64,000 nt of DNA, from positions 1,054,001 to 1,118,000 of the forward strand of contig WWBZ02000002.1 in the NCBI GenBank assembly GCA_011503125.2. Direction: 5' to 3'. Of this stretch, positions 46,851 through 58,220 are shown piece after piece; within the stretch, counting starts at the first letter, position 1, and each line of letters opens with the position of its first letter. The position numbers and the translations under genes were made by a program. This stretch comes from Botryosphaeria dothidea (taxonomy: Eukaryota; Ascomycota; Dothideomycetes; Botryosphaeriales; Botryosphaeriaceae). Under the pieces are notes generated by a model. It was not told the origin of the DNA. It made no database searches and saw only the letters and a list, made by a program, of their open reading frames with translations.

Positions 46851-47334
46851 TCGCGGGTGGATCTCCAGAGAAGGCGACAATGGAGAAGGAGAAATCGATG
46901 AACAAAAAGTCGCGGCAAAGCATCTCAGTCCTCTGACGGCGCGCGCGCTGCGTCCGTGCGATCCCTGTCGCCCACCCTTCAAACGCGCCGGCTCTCCGGC
47001 GGCCGTCGCCGCACACCACAAAATCCGCCCGGCGCCTTCTCTCACTGCATCTTACATCTCCCACTTCTCACCCCTCATTTTCTCCGCTCACCTAATTTTC
47101 TCACAACATCAGGTACGTACATCATATCCTTGTTCAAACGAATACCCTTCGTATGAGGAGACAAAAAAAATAGCATGTATTATCCGAGGTCTGCTACAAG
47201 CAGCGCCTCTGCGGACTATTTCTTCACTTTCTGAACCTTAACCCCACTCCACGCATTCGCATCACACGCACCTCCCTCGTCTTCCGCAACGTGCAACTGA
47301 CACCCGAACGCACAGATACTAGTAGTCTTCGCAG
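46851..47334. promoter_or_regulatory. shared promoter, cyt-4 and cnxG
   Basis: 484 bp between divergent start codons, pyrimidine-rich toward cnxG. No specific site recognised. Confidence 0.5.
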
Positions 47335-47607
47335 ATGTCATCCCCACCGGGCCACTTCAAACTTCTCTACTTTGCCGCCGCCGCGTCGTACACCAAGAAG
47401 GGCACGGACGCGCTCGCCGCCCCGCTGCCGGCGTCGCGGCTGTTCGACGTGCTGGAGAAGGCTTACCCGGGCATCAAGGCCAAGGTGCTCGACAGCTGCG
47501 CCGTCACCGTGAATCTGCAGTACATTGACCTGGAAGATGATGATGCCGGGCTGACGATCAACGAGGGCGATGAGGTTGCGCTGATACCGCCGGTCAGTTC
47601 TGGTTGA
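47335..47607 (+). CDS. cnxG: molybdopterin synthase sulfur-carrier subunit CnxG (MoaD/MOCS2A)
   Basis: Single exon, 90 aa, starting MSSPPGHFKLLYFAAAASYT. It has a ubiquitin-like beta-grasp fold: KLLYFAAA strand, LPASRLFDVLEKAYPGI helix, VTVNLQYIDLED, and INEGDEVALIPPVSSG at the end. The C-terminal Gly is thiocarboxylated and donates sulfur to precursor Z in molybdenum-cofactor synthesis, needed for nitrate reductase and xanthine dehydrogenase. The penultimate residue is Ser, not the Gly seen in bacterial MoaD and human MOCS2A; the GDEVA and IPPV signatures are intact. The large subunit CnxH is not in the window. Confidence 0.93.
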   Translation: MSSPPGHFKLLYFAAAASYTKKGTDALAAPLPASRLFDVLEKAYPGIKAKVLDSCAVTVNLQYIDLEDDDAGLTINEGDEVALIPPVSSG

Positions 47608-48009
47608 AGAAATGCGCGGCTCTACCTACTATGCTGGACTCTGGATCGCATCGGACTGCCTCATCGCGCCATTGATCCGGCTAATCCGTCATGACCGTCA
47701 TGAGCGACGACATGCCTTAGGTGGCAGGCACTGGAACAGACCCATTTCCTTTCGCCTGTCAACGCTTTTTTTTTCGATTATTTCCCGTACATTCAATTTG
47801 AAGGACCAATCCGAATAGATCAAATCCAATTTCTTATTATGTACCGAACGCCTTTCCCCACCGCCCCCTTTTATGACCTGGATATCTACACAATTCTCAA
47901 AGGAAATGACCCTATATGTACCAATTTTATTAGAAATGCAGCAGAACGGATCATCTTCCCAAATTCAACGCGAGTTCCGGAAAATAGAAGGGGGAGAAAA
48001 AAAAGAGAA
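47608..48009. other. convergent intergenic, nothing seen
   Basis: 402 bp between the 3' ends of cnxG and the MFS gene. It is T/A-rich at 47766-47840, consistent with 3'-end formation on both strands. Confidence 0.5.
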
Positions 48010-50224
48010 TCAACCACCCCAACTCTGCCCAGTCCCGTAACCATCTCTCGTCATGCCGAGATTCGAGCTATACCGCCTCAACCCCGTCCCGCTCATCCCA
48101 ATCGGCACGCTCGTCCTCCTCCGCACCGTGCGCACGCGTCCCGACGGCGTCCGGCTGGCCTGGGGCCGATGCGGATGCTCTGCTGGCAAAGACGCACTAA
48201 TCGGCATCTCCGACTCGTCGTAGTCGTCGCCATCGCTGATGGCCGCCGACGCGATAGATGAGTACGTCGTCGACCGGCTGAGCAGCTCGCCCACGCGGTC
48301 GTTCTCGCTCTCGTCATCGCCAACGCCCGACTGCCGTCTCGACGACGCGCCCGACTTGTACAGCAGCGGGTCCTCGCTCTCCTCGTCACTCGGCTCCTCC
48401 GACTCGTCATCCGGCCCGAACCCTTTGCCTTCGACCAGGAAGAAGGCCGGCACGGCGCCGACGATGGAGATAGCGGCGAAGATCCAGAAGGGGGCGATCA
48501 CGTAGCCGTGCTTGACGCCAAGCGTGAAGGTGCTGCCGCCAATGGCGGGGCCCGCGGCGCGGCCGATGGCCGACACGCTGGTGGCGATGCCGTTCAGCGT
48601 GCCGAGCACGCGCAGCGAGCTGGCCGAGTTGGTGAGCAGGATGGTGGAGCACGGAAAGGCGAAGGTGGTGCAGCAGCCTTTGACCATCATGATGAGGAAC
48701 ATGGCGACCTGCTTGGACGTGCGCGTGGGCAGCAGCGCGGTGAAGGGCGTGAGGATGAAGAGGATGGGGAAGATGAGCGAGACGACGCGGAAGCAGCGCA
48801 GCACGCCGTAGCGGCGCGCCAGCGGCGGGAAGAGGAATAGCTGGTAGATGATGCCGAGCGCGCCGTAGAAGGTGAACATGGTGCCGATGCGGTTGGAGTT
48901 GATGCCGAAGCCGTTGGAGAATTTGAGCGGGCTTTCCGGGTCGTACGAACTGCCACCGGACGGGTGGGCTGGGTGGTGCATGAAAACGGGAAGAAGCTGG
49001 GCCGGCGGGTCAGTGAAGGAGCATTGGTTGTGGCCAGGCGATTCTTACCTGATCGTAGCCGAGTGAATGCGTGGCCAACACCGTGTAGATGACCAGGTTG
49101 GTTACGGACTGCACGGTCATGACCTCGCGTACGGTTACCGGTGCCACCTCTGTCTTCCGCCGGGAACCGTCTTCGTCATCTTCCTCTTGGATGGTCGTCG
49201 ATGAGGAGTGGTCGGCGTGCTTGAGAAGTGGCTCCGTTTCTTCGCCCTTGGCCCTGTGCCACACGTTCTTCACTTTGACTATCTGGTTAGAAACGGCGGA
49301 ATTGAGCTTCTGGCCTAGTATTAAGCCGTAATCCTTGTCGTCTTTCTTGCTCTCGAGTGTTTCCTGTGGAAAGGGTTAGTCGTCGTTTGGATTTAATCCA
49401 GAAGGTCCTCACATGAAGATAGAGAACACCGGTGATGATGCCTGTCAGGAAAAAGAGAGCGCCGACAATGTTCGGAAGGGCATAGGGGAACTTCTCGAAA
49501 AAGGAGTCGCCGCGAGGTTTGGTCACGTCGACGCCAAGAGGGTTCGACAATGCTCCGCCAATGGCCTGTTTGGGAAATGTCAGATCTCACAGAAACCGGC
49601 AGTTCGTGGGGGCGCGCAGGGGTTCCGTACCGGGCCGAAGACGCTGCCGATGTTGTAGACCAAAGGCATGATACTGAAAGCTCGCGGTTGCAGTTCCTAA
49701 AAGAGCACACGAGCGTGAGAAACATGTAGCTTTTTTGTATTTCGAGAAAGAGCTATACACACTTTCCAGGGACACAGCTCGGCGACCATGGTGCGCAGGA
49801 TGCCGACGTTCCCGTTGCCAGCGCCCTGTATGGCCCTGGCGATCAGGGCCATGGGCAGCGAGGTGGAGAAGCCCCACACCAAGCTGGTGACCATGGTGTT
49901 GAACAGGCCCAGCAGGATGACGTTCTTTCGCCCGTACTTGTCCGAGGCCCTCCCCCAGAATATACTTGTGACGCACTGGCCCAGACTGAAAATGGCGGAG
50001 GCGGTGCCGGCCCATTTTGCGATTTCGTTCTTGGGGACGCCGAAGGACTCAATCATTTCCGGCAGGTAGGGGAAGACGCTGGTCAGCGCGATGGGCTCGG
50101 CGAAGCGACATAGTGCTGCGAAGAGGTTAGTGGTGGGCGCGCAAAAAAGCAAAAAGGGTTTTGCGGAAAACGGGAGCGTACAGAGAATGACGAACTGGCG
50201 CCAGGGCAGCTTGTGTTCGGTCAT
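48010..50224 (-). CDS. MFS transporter, Tet/YCR023C-like
   Basis: Six exons (50224-50182, 50115-49763, 49696-49631, 49565-49413, 49363-49049, 48996-48010) encode 638 aa. It has twelve hydrophobic helices in two halves. The first carries the MFS signature loop WGRASDKYGRKNVIL between helices 2 and 3 and the ARAIQGAGNG motif. A long acidic cytosolic loop follows (ETEPLLKHADHSSSTTIQEEDDED). The second half begins near VIYTVLATHSLGYDQLLPVFM. The C-terminal 120 residues are a Ser/Asp/Arg-rich cytosolic tail. The architecture resembles the drug:H+ antiporter family that includes uncharacterised yeast YCR023C and plant ZIF-type proteins; the transported substrate is not predictable. Intron 1 is a 66-nt multiple of three, but removal is needed to restore SLCRFAEPIALTSVFPYLPE. 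Confidence 0.92.
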
Positions 50225-50998
50225 GGTTGTTCAGAGCGCGCGCGCGGCGCAGTGGACGAGAGAGAGATTGTGGAAAGAAGAGAGAAGAGGAAAGTGGTGG
50301 CGCGACAGTTCAACGGACCGTCCGAAGCATGCCTGGAGATCAGTCTGGGCTGCCCTGTCTATCTTTTCCTCAGCAGGGAGCACGCAAGCTGCAAGCACGC
50401 AAGAGCGAGCAGAGTGGAGCCTGGCTGGGGCTGGGTGCAGCTTTGAGCAATTGCGGCCGGTGAGCGCGCGCAGCGGCGGGGGATGTCATCGGCGGCAAAG
50501 ATGCTGACTCGCGCCCGGCCGTCGGAGATGGCCATCATGTGGCCCAGCACTCGCTCGCTCTGCCCCGGCTACGCGCCGCTCCTCCCGACAGCTCTTCCCT
50601 CTTCCGTCGTCGCTTGGGGAAGCTTGATATGCGGTTACACGGCGTTGATTGACAGCCGCCCGCTGTCGAGAGTCCCTGGGTCGTACGCTCAGCCGAGTCC
50701 GCACCGCGCCGCATTCCGGTCGGCCATTGCCCACGATAGACAGACTCAGAGCAGAAGCAGCCAGAATCAGCTGCCAGGCTGCAAGGCGCAGTTGAAGGTT
50801 CGACGCGCATCTGACTGAGACGCTACTGTCCTGAGGTGCGAGATTATTTACTGATTTGCACACCGCTGACTGCGAGATCGGCGACAACTTAAGTGCGGGG
50901 TGCGTCAGCCGGCAGCGCTCCAATCATCTCTTCCAATCGCATCCATCGTATTATTTCCTTTTCCTATCGTCCTGCAACATACACTTTAAGCTCTCACG
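50225..50998. other. MFS gene upstream region, nothing else seen
   Basis: Lies between the MFS start and the 3' end of the amidohydrolase gene; both are on the minus strand. GC-rich, with overlapping open frames of low-complexity translation. No supported gene. Confidence 0.45.
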
Positions 50999-52312
50999 TC
51001 ACTCGATTATTGCCGTTGTTTCCGTCACGTCCTCGGCCAGCTGCGACCACCGACTCGAGTAGACGCGCCCGTCCTTGATTACTGCCAGCAGATGCTTCTC
51101 CGGCCGGTCAAACACCTCGATGTCCTCCAGCGGATTCGCGTTCAGTATCAACAGATCCGCCGCAAACCCTTCCTTGACCTGGCCCAGGAACTTCTCCTGC
51201 CTCAGCATCTTCGCAGGGTTCACCGTCGCGCTCTGCAGCACCTGCTTCGCGCTCAAAACTTTGGCCCTCAATCCAAACTCTTTCGCCTGCTCCGCCCCCA
51301 GCGGTCCCAGTAAGTCCGATCCATAGCACATGGTGATGCCCGCCCGGCTCGCGATCTCCAGCGCCCTCAGCCCCCGCGCCAACACCTCCTGATTCTTAAC
51401 CTCGCTCTCCGGCGGCAGGAACCCCGGATACTTCGGGCTGGCCATGGCGTCGTACGCGATGAGCGTCGGCGTCAAGTACACGCCCTTGCTCGCCATGTAC
51501 GCCGCCGTCTCCTCGTCGATGAAATTGCCGTGCTCGATGCCCCTCACGCCGTTATCCACCGCATGCCGGATGGCCCGCGGCGTGTACGCGTGCGCCGTCA
51601 CCCACGTGTTGTAGCTGCGCGCAACCTCGGTGATGGCGCGCACCTCGTCGCCCGTGAACTGCGTGTTCTCGAGCGCGTCCGTCGGCGACGCGACGCCGCC
51701 GCCGCACATGATCTTGAGGAAGTCGGCGCCGGTCCGCAGCTGCTCGCGCGCCGCCTTGACGCACTCGGGCACGCCGTCGCACAGCACGCCCAGGCCGGTG
51801 ACGTGCCCGCCGCAGCACTGCGTGTGGTCGTGCGGCCCGCGGAAGTCGGCGTGCCCGCCCGTCTGCGAGAGCGCGCGGTTGGCGATGAAGAGGCGCGGCC
51901 CGGGAAAGACGCCGTCGCGGACGGCTTCCTTGAGCGCGAGCGACGCGCCGCCGCAGTCGCGGATCGCCGTGAAGCCGCGCCGCAGCATCTGCCCGCAGAC
52001 GAAGGGCTGCCGCGTCAGCGAGACGGTCGGGTCCATGCCGAAGCATTTGCCCAGGTCTTTCTCGCCCGGCACGGCGGTGACGTGGACGTGCGCGTCTATC
52101 AGGCCCGGGCAGATGTATTTCCCGGATAAGTCGATGTGGGTTTCATCTGAGGAGACAGTGTTGGAGACTTCCGAGACCAGGCCGCCGGATAGTCTGACTG
52201 TCGTGTTTGGTTGCACGGTGCCTGAGACCGGATCGATGAGATTGGCCTTAACGAAAATGTACTTCTTTTGGGGTGGGAGCTTCCATGGCTTGATCAGGGA
52301 TCCGGACGTCAT
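50999..52312 (-). CDS. metal-dependent amidohydrolase (imidazolonepropionase/prolidase-like)
   Basis: Single exon, 437 aa; the start MTSGSLIKPW was chosen over an in-frame ATG 55 codons upstream whose leader looks untranslated. Amidohydrolase superfamily fold with a complete binuclear site: H75 and H77 (DAHVHV), K200 likely carbamylated (FLKIMCGGG), H241 (VTAHAYT), H261 (GIEHGN) and D333 (YGSDLLG). The C-terminus has the typical DLLILNANPLEDI beta-sandwich closing segment. The enzyme should hydrolyse an amide or peptide bond, cyclic or imido, in the cytosol, as no signal peptide is present. The closest characterised groups are Xaa-Arg/Pro dipeptidases and imidazolonepropionases, with fungal ochratoxinase as a more distant option. 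It is divergent from a Dal5-like permease, suggesting that the substrate is imported by it. Confidence 0.88.
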   Translation of the reverse strand: MTSGSLIKPWKLPPQKKYIFVKANLIDPVSGTVQPNTTVRLSGGLVSEVSNTVSSDETHIDLSGKYICPGLIDAHVHVTAVPGEKDLGKCFGMDPTVSLTRQPFVCGQMLRRGFTAIRDCGGASLALKEAVRDGVFPGPRLFIANRALSQTGGHADFRGPHDHTQCCGGHVTGLGVLCDGVPECVKAAREQLRTGADFLKIMCGGGVASPTDALENTQFTGDEVRAITEVARSYNTWVTAHAYTPRAIRHAVDNGVRGIEHGNFIDEETAAYMASKGVYLTPTLIAYDAMASPKYPGFLPPESEVKNQEVLARGLRALEIASRAGITMCYGSDLLGPLGAEQAKEFGLRAKVLSAKQVLQSATVNPAKMLRQEKFLGQVKEGFAADLLILNANPLEDIEVFDRPEKHLLAVIKDGRVYSSRWSQLAEDVTETTAIIE

Positions 52313-52820
52313 GTCTACTGTGGTGCACTCTGCCTCTTGCAAGTTCCCAGGCTCTTGATTGCAATTGCCGCGAAAGATGAAGCTGGTGGTCCGGATAGGT
52401 AAGGGCCAGCTTGGCCAGGGATGGATGAGAGAGGGAAGTGGGTTAATTGGCTCGAGAAATACAAGATATCTGAGCAAGGTTTATAAGAGTGGAGGTGAAG
52501 CGCGGCACCAGGTCTTGGCAGCTGTACCTTTCGGGTAAGTGCGCGCAGCGGCCGGGAGGCGTCCCGCAGCGGCAAACCCGGCTGTTATTTCGTTGTCGCT
52601 CCTCCACCAATCAGACGTTGGTAGGCGGTGGTCTTGCATGGTCGTTACCCTAAGTGGGTGGCGACGATGATGTGGAGTTGGCTGATCGGGAGAGCGGGCG
52701 ATAACCGACTAGATAGCGGGGGTGGGTGTCACTGGGCTGAGGAGTGGGAGCACAGTGATACATGTGCGACTTGTTCACGTCGCAATCGATCACCTTCGGC
52801 TGGGCAAAGGCTGCGACGAC
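52313..52820. promoter_or_regulatory. shared promoter with two GATA sites
   Basis: 508 bp between amidohydrolase and permease. CGATAA (52699-52704) and AGATAG (52711-52716) both fit the HGATAR consensus of the nitrogen regulator AreA/Nit2, 12 bp apart in the same orientation. AreA usually needs two closely spaced sites. Nitrogen control is inference. Confidence 0.55.
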
Positions 52821-54587
52821 ATGATGTTGACAAGGGATGCTGAATCGAGCCCTGAAGAATACCCAGCCAAGAAGATGGACAAGGAGGCGAGTGTTGGCGG
52901 ATCACAAGGTGATCATGAGGTTGGAGAGACTGAGCTGATCACCTTCACTCCGGAGGAAGAGAGGAGAGTGGTGAGGAAGATCGACTGCGTTGTGCTGCCC
53001 CTGGTAAGTCTGACTCCCTACTCGGCACTCGAGCTTTCCACTGGAAGGGATCTTGAAGCAATTGTCTGCACGTAATTGCCTTTCGTTTATCCATGAATGG
53101 ATATCAAGACGATTACTTCAAGATCTCACACGTGCTTCTTCATGGAAGCACTGTGTCGAGAGGCCCTGGATAGTGAATCCACGGAGTCTCTTGACTAACA
53201 AACTCATAGCTCTGCACCGTCTTCTTCGCCCAATACCTCGACAAACAAACCATCTCCTACGCCTCCGTCTTCGGCCTCATCACCGACCTCAACCTCACCG
53301 GCTCGCAGTACTCCTGGTGCACCAGCATCTTCTACGTCGGCCAGCTCGTCGCCGAGTACCCCTTCATCTACCTGATGTCGCGCCTGCCGCTCGTCCGCCT
53401 CGTCGGCGCCACCATCATCGTCTGGGGCGCCATCTGCATGTGCCTGGCGGCGCCGACCTCGTTCGCCGGCTTCGCCGCCACGCGCTTCCTGCTGGGCGCG
53501 GCCGAGGGCGCCGTCAGCCCGGCCTTCGTCACGCTGTCGAGCATCTGGTACCGCAAGCGCGAGCACGCCACGCGCATCGGCTGCTGGATCACCATGAACG
53601 GCCTCGCGCAGGTCGTCGGCTGCCTGCTCATGTACGGCATCGGCAAGAACGCCGCCCTCGCCCTCGCGCCCTGGCGCACGCTGTTCCTCGTGTGCGGCGC
53701 GCTGACGAGCTTCTTCGGCGTGTGTTTCTACGCGCTCATGCCCGGCGCGCCCGAGAAGGCGTGGTTCCTGACGGCGCGCGAGAAGGAGGTGCTCGTTGCG
53801 CGGCTGGCGCTGGACCGCGAGGGCGGCGACAAGACGAGCTTCTCAACGGGGCAGCTGAAAGAGGCAATGGCGGACGTGCGGGCGTGGTTCTCGTTTGCGT
53901 TCGGCGTGCTGGTGTGCATGCAGAGCCCCGTCTTGACGGTTAGTTTCCCCCTCTCCCCGGCCTCGATGATCTGGGAAGAAATGATCACTGATTTTTTTTT
54001 TTCAGTTCGCCTCCCTCGTCATCAAGAACATCGGCTACACAAAGTTCCAGACCATGCTCTACACCGCGCCCTCGGGCGCCGTCCAGATCCTCATGATCTG
54101 GGTCGGCATCGCCGGCTGCTGGCTCTTGCCCCGCCGCCGCGCCGTCGTCATCCTCTGCCTCATCGTCCCGCCCTTCGTCGGCAACATCCTGCTGCTTAAG
54201 CTCTCGGTTGCCGACGGCTGGGGCTTGATCGTGGCGAGCTGGCTGGCCTCGTGTATCAGCACCATCATGTCCGTCCTGCTCAGTCTCAGCGCGTCGAACG
54301 TCAAGGGGAACACCAAGCGCGCGGTCGTCAACTCGATGTTTTTCATCGGGTACTGCGCCGCGCTGATCGGGGCGCCGCAGCTGTGGACGAAGGGGCCGCG
54401 GTATTTTGAGGGCGTGGTGACGGGGATCGTGACGTGGTGTTTGCTGATCGTCGCGGTGTGTGCGTATTGGGGGCTCTGCTGGAGGGAGAACAAGCGGAGG
54501 GATGCGTTGGGTTTGGAGACGAGGGAGTTTCAGAGCGGGCAGGATGTGACAGATAAGGAGGACTTGAGCTTCAGGTACAGCTACTGA
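52821..54587 (+). CDS. Dal5-family (allantoate permease-like) MFS transporter
   Basis: Three exons (52821-53003, 53210-53938, 54006-54587) encode 497 aa, standard for the anion:cation symporter family, which carries allantoate, ureidosuccinate, nicotinate, dipeptides and similar. The N-terminus is cytosolic and acidic, then VVRKIDCVVLPLLCTVFFAQYLDKQTISYASVFGL, the family signature in helix 1, created by the first splice. Also seen are GSQYSWCTSIFYVGQL, RFLLGAAEGAVSPAF, WYRKREHATRIG, and in the second half NVKGNTKRAVVNSMFFIGYCAALIGAPQL. Two adjacent ATGs (52821, 52824) and one at 52872 are possible starts. Paired divergently with an amidohydrolase. Confidence 0.93.
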
Positions 54588-54781
54588 GACGCGTTTGGAA
54601 GTTGTTTGATAGTTAAGAAGAAACGATACGTTGAGATATGCACGAGTCTGGAGCGATTAAGAAGATGCTTTGCCTTCTATCATCATTGAGACGTTCCATA
54701 TAGGACCACATAAAAGCAAAATCGTTAAAAAGGCATGGGTGATTTGCCTCAAAGCGGAACTCCCCAGTGGGAAAAAGGGAA

Positions 54782-57427
54782 CTAGTGAGGCCGGCAAAGC
54801 ACAATACTCAGAGTATGAGAAAAGATGATTTCCTCTGCGTTGCAATTTCTGCGCAGATCAACTCGCACAACAATTCTGTTTGAAGTCCGTACCCGTGCGG
54901 TAATGCTAGGGATATGTCCGTGGTGATGTTCCAGTACAATGCTCTCCCCTGCGATCCTCTCGAGGAAGCTGATGGGTCCCAACTCAAGTATGCGATTCTG
55001 CGGGAACTCGTGATCTTTGGATTCGCCGACCGATTGTCTGGTCTTCTTAGTGGGAGATCTGACGCAGTACAGGGATGTCTGTAGTGAGCTGCGTGCTTCA
55101 AGCTTGAGGAACCCTTGGCATCCATTCAGGAGGAGCCCGGAAAGGTCTGTGGCGGCCGGCGACGTGAGGCAGGCCTGGCTGAGGACGGCGAACGAGCAAA
55201 CGTCTCGGCTCTCTTGGAGCATGTGAATCCACCCGTGTCCGCGCGCCTTTCCCGGTGCAATGGTGACGGTATACGACACTTGCGTGAACGGGCACCAGGC
55301 CTCCAAGGTCCCGTTGCGAACGCCCGTCCTTTCGAGCCGAGCCATGGCTCGTACGACAGCTTCTCGTAGCTTCATCTTCGCCTCGACGGCAGCTTCAGAG
55401 TCGCCCGGCACCGGGTCAATCGTTTCCTGCGAAGCCGTCGGTGTCCGAGAGGTCCAAGAGTTGACCGCAGCGCGGTCACGATTGTCGCGAAAACGCCAGC
55501 AAGACTGCAGACAAGCCACGCTACCCACTCCATGACCGCAAAGGTTGCCGCTTGCATTGGCCAGCCTCAAGGCCTCCCAGAAGGTGATCCGCCTTGCATT
55601 GCACGTGCAGTGGCTGACTTCGAGGCCGACGAACAGGTTCAAGATGGGCAGGAGGTCTTCTCCGGTCATGATGCACCGCGCTCCAGAATGCTCTCCTTAT
55701 ACACGGTCCCCTTCGTCCGCTTCCATGTCTTTGAAACCCCGATGGAGACGATTTTGCTGACGCTGCCGCTGACTTGATATGCATCTGACTCGTAAGATGC
55801 TTGGGAAGTACCTGTGAGGTGGATGTGTTCTCGCCGCTGCTCTAGAATGTCGCGAATGCTGACCCGGCAATACTCATTTACAATGAGATTTCCCAACGAT
55901 TGTTGATGTTCATGGCCTTGTTGTATCGAGTCTTCAATGACTTGGACCTCTGAGGAAGCATACTCCGGCTCTTGCAATTTGCCTATAAGCAAAATAGAGA
56001 ATGCATTGAGTTGAGGACTCTCCTTCATCGTTATCCCCTTGGCAGAGAGCGCTTGCTCCACTCTATCAATCTTTGCAAGTGTAGACAAAGGCTTCCAGTG
56101 ACAGGGGATTTCGTTCTCCAGCACTTCTTGACCGGGGGATCCGGAGACAGGATAAATAATGCCCCTTTCGGTGTAGATTTCCTGATACAGGTTCGGATCC
56201 ATCTTGCTGGGGGCGGCCCATGCTGGGCCCCAGAGGTCTGTGAGGTTGTCAAGATCAATGGATACCCAATAAGGGTCTTCATGATCCAGATCTCGGGGTC
56301 CAAATATCCAAGCGGAACTGCCAACAAGGTCTCCCAGACAAGCCAAAGGCCTTCGATGTAAGAAGATGGTCTGGGTGATGAAGAGGCCTTGGTTATCTTC
56401 CAGTTGAGTTCCAAATATCGTGTGGTCCAGATCGCTCACATGGTACCCTGCGTAAGATATCAAGCCCAAAGAGAGAACCGCGTACAAAGCATTGCAGGCA
56501 TGTTCCAATAGGAGCCTTGGTTTGGATTCTGCGTCAGAATCAACTTGAGCAACTATTGCGGACGGTCAGCCCCGGAGTATGTCTTTGATTCAACGTGTAA
56601 ATTACCATTCATCGGCCCAAGAGATAGCGGAGAAAGAAGCGTTCTAATGAACGCCACAAGCTCCTCGTAGATCTGAGTGAGCGCGCCTTGTTCAGAGCCC
56701 GAGTAGAACGATAGCAACTGCAGCCGATTGCGGACTTCGTCGATGTCAGCTCTCTGGAAAATCAGTGTTTGCGCAACTGCACGGCGTGTCGGATCAGCGA
56801 TGAGGATACTGAATTTGCTGTCGCAAAAACCCTCCTGCTGCATCAGACACACCCCCTTTTGTACTTGTCCCAGGTTGTCGGCGCAACCTTGAATGCTGAC
56901 AACGGAACTAAAGAGACAGTCTTTGTCCTCGAGCGACCTGCTCCCGTGTAGTTGAAATTGTCTGGCCACGCGGCGTTTCAGCGCATCGAGCTTGTCGTGA
57001 TGGCTGGCAGGATCCAGAAGCGCTTTGAGCTCTTGCGAGGATGTCGATAAGGCTCCACTGCACTGAGTACATCCTTGGCCATCCAAGTTTCGGCCTCCGA
57101 AGTCTACTTGCTGGGGCCGATCGGCGCCAGCAATATCTCTGATGTCGCAAGCATTGCAAGAGCTGTCGGGTGCGTTCTCGGACGCAAGGGTCTGGAAGGC
57201 TGGGTCTTGTGTCCCGTTGCCATGCTGGAAAATCTAAGTGAATGAGCCAATACTCGTACCGATGTCATGCTAACTTGCTCTGGTTTGTTGTGTTCGGTAC
57301 TGGGGGCGGTGTCTTGGAAGACGATGTCCGCGTCCCGGATCAGACGGAGGTGGAAAGGCAGAAGGAAAACGTGAGTGAATTTTGCGATTGCGGGGAGCTG
57401 GAAAGGGAATGTTCGACGCGCCATCAC
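54782..57427 (-). pseudogene. fungal orphan gene with a frame break
   Basis: Not recognised as a characterised family. Part A is three exons (57427-57275, 57224-56606, 56552-55666; 552 aa) and ends in TGA at 55668-55666. Part B (55669-54782; 295 aa) starts at an ATG overlapping that TGA as ATGA, in another frame. The frame of B is open just upstream of its ATG (ARCIMTGEDLLPIL), so one gene broken by a single-base indel near 55670-55690 is more likely than two fungal genes overlapping. Part A has an early CxxC pair (NACD; CTQC), a Leu-rich helical region and a hydrophobic helix (LYAVLSLGLISYAGY). SSAWIFGPRDLDHEDPYWV and DLWGPAW follow. Part B has a hydrophobic LLPILNLFVGLEVSHCTC segment. Assembly error, polymorphism or real inactivation cannot be separated here. 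Confidence 0.6.
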
Positions 57428-57466
57428 GTAGAGGATGGGTAAAGGGTGAGCAAATAGGCAGTACTA

Positions 57467-57497
<31 letters not shown>

Positions 57498-58220
57498 CGC
57501 CGCCGATGTGTACAACCTCGGAAAGAGCCCAATCAATTTAGATTAGTATAGGAGTAGACCACAACCCGAAAGCTTTTCAGCGGAACTGATGATTGTTATG
57601 ATATTGTAGGGTTTCATTGAACAAAACTCATGCCCTTGAGCTTTCGCGGCTTCTCGCATTGAGATTGTATGGTAATGCATCGAAGCTGATGGTAAACAGG
57701 CGGAGGTAGCAAGGCCGATATAACGCACAGAGGCCTCCATTTCATTTCTGTATCGTGTCTAAGCCTCAAAATGGGGCGAAGCACGGGCAGTATGTAATAT
57801 GCTGACTGGCTGATCCTACAGGAGCATCGGCGTGGGGTTCTATTGGAGTTTCATACGGACGGGGAGTAGCTCCCACGGACCAATTGTAGACTCTATACAT
57901 ATGCAGAACACTCATTGCGGAAGCTTATGCTGATCTTTCAGCCCTGGGTATACCCCGCTCAAGGCTGAATCCACGACTTATCCGAAGAGTCCGTGTGCAG
58001 CCGAACTCCGCCAGCAGAAACAGCTGACGCCTGTAGTTGTCTTATCGGGGATTTCATCCCGTTGAAAGATCAAAAGGCAGTTCATGAAGTGTAGAGTTGG
58101 TTTATCTTCTTACATACAAGCAAGCACGTATCTCTGAGCCTATGCAACATCACCCGACCCGAACCCACTCTGGAAGTCTCTTGGAAACCGGGAAGCAATA
58201 CTGGCTTGGGTAATGCTGGC
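57428..58220. other. intergenic with trinucleotide repeat
   Basis: Lies between the orphan gene start and the kinase 3' end; both are on the minus strand. It contains the (CTA)n(CTG)n tract listed separately and otherwise AT-rich DNA without supported genes. Confidence 0.45.
57462..57504. repeat. (TAC)n-(TGC)n-(CGC)n trinucleotide tract
   Basis: 43 bp of pure trinucleotide repeat shifting from TAC to TGC to CGC units. It lies 35-77 bp upstream of the orphan gene start, so probably in its 5' leader; a length-variable site. Confidence 0.85.

Noticed and set aside
53053..53943. 296-codon frame over permease exon 2
   Set aside because: Out-of-frame shadow of the permease exon; Arg/His/Pro-rich translation.
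57931..58072. 10-bp inverted repeat (TGATCTTTCA and complement, 122 nt apart)
   Set aside because: Short and widely spaced; expected by chance in a window this size.
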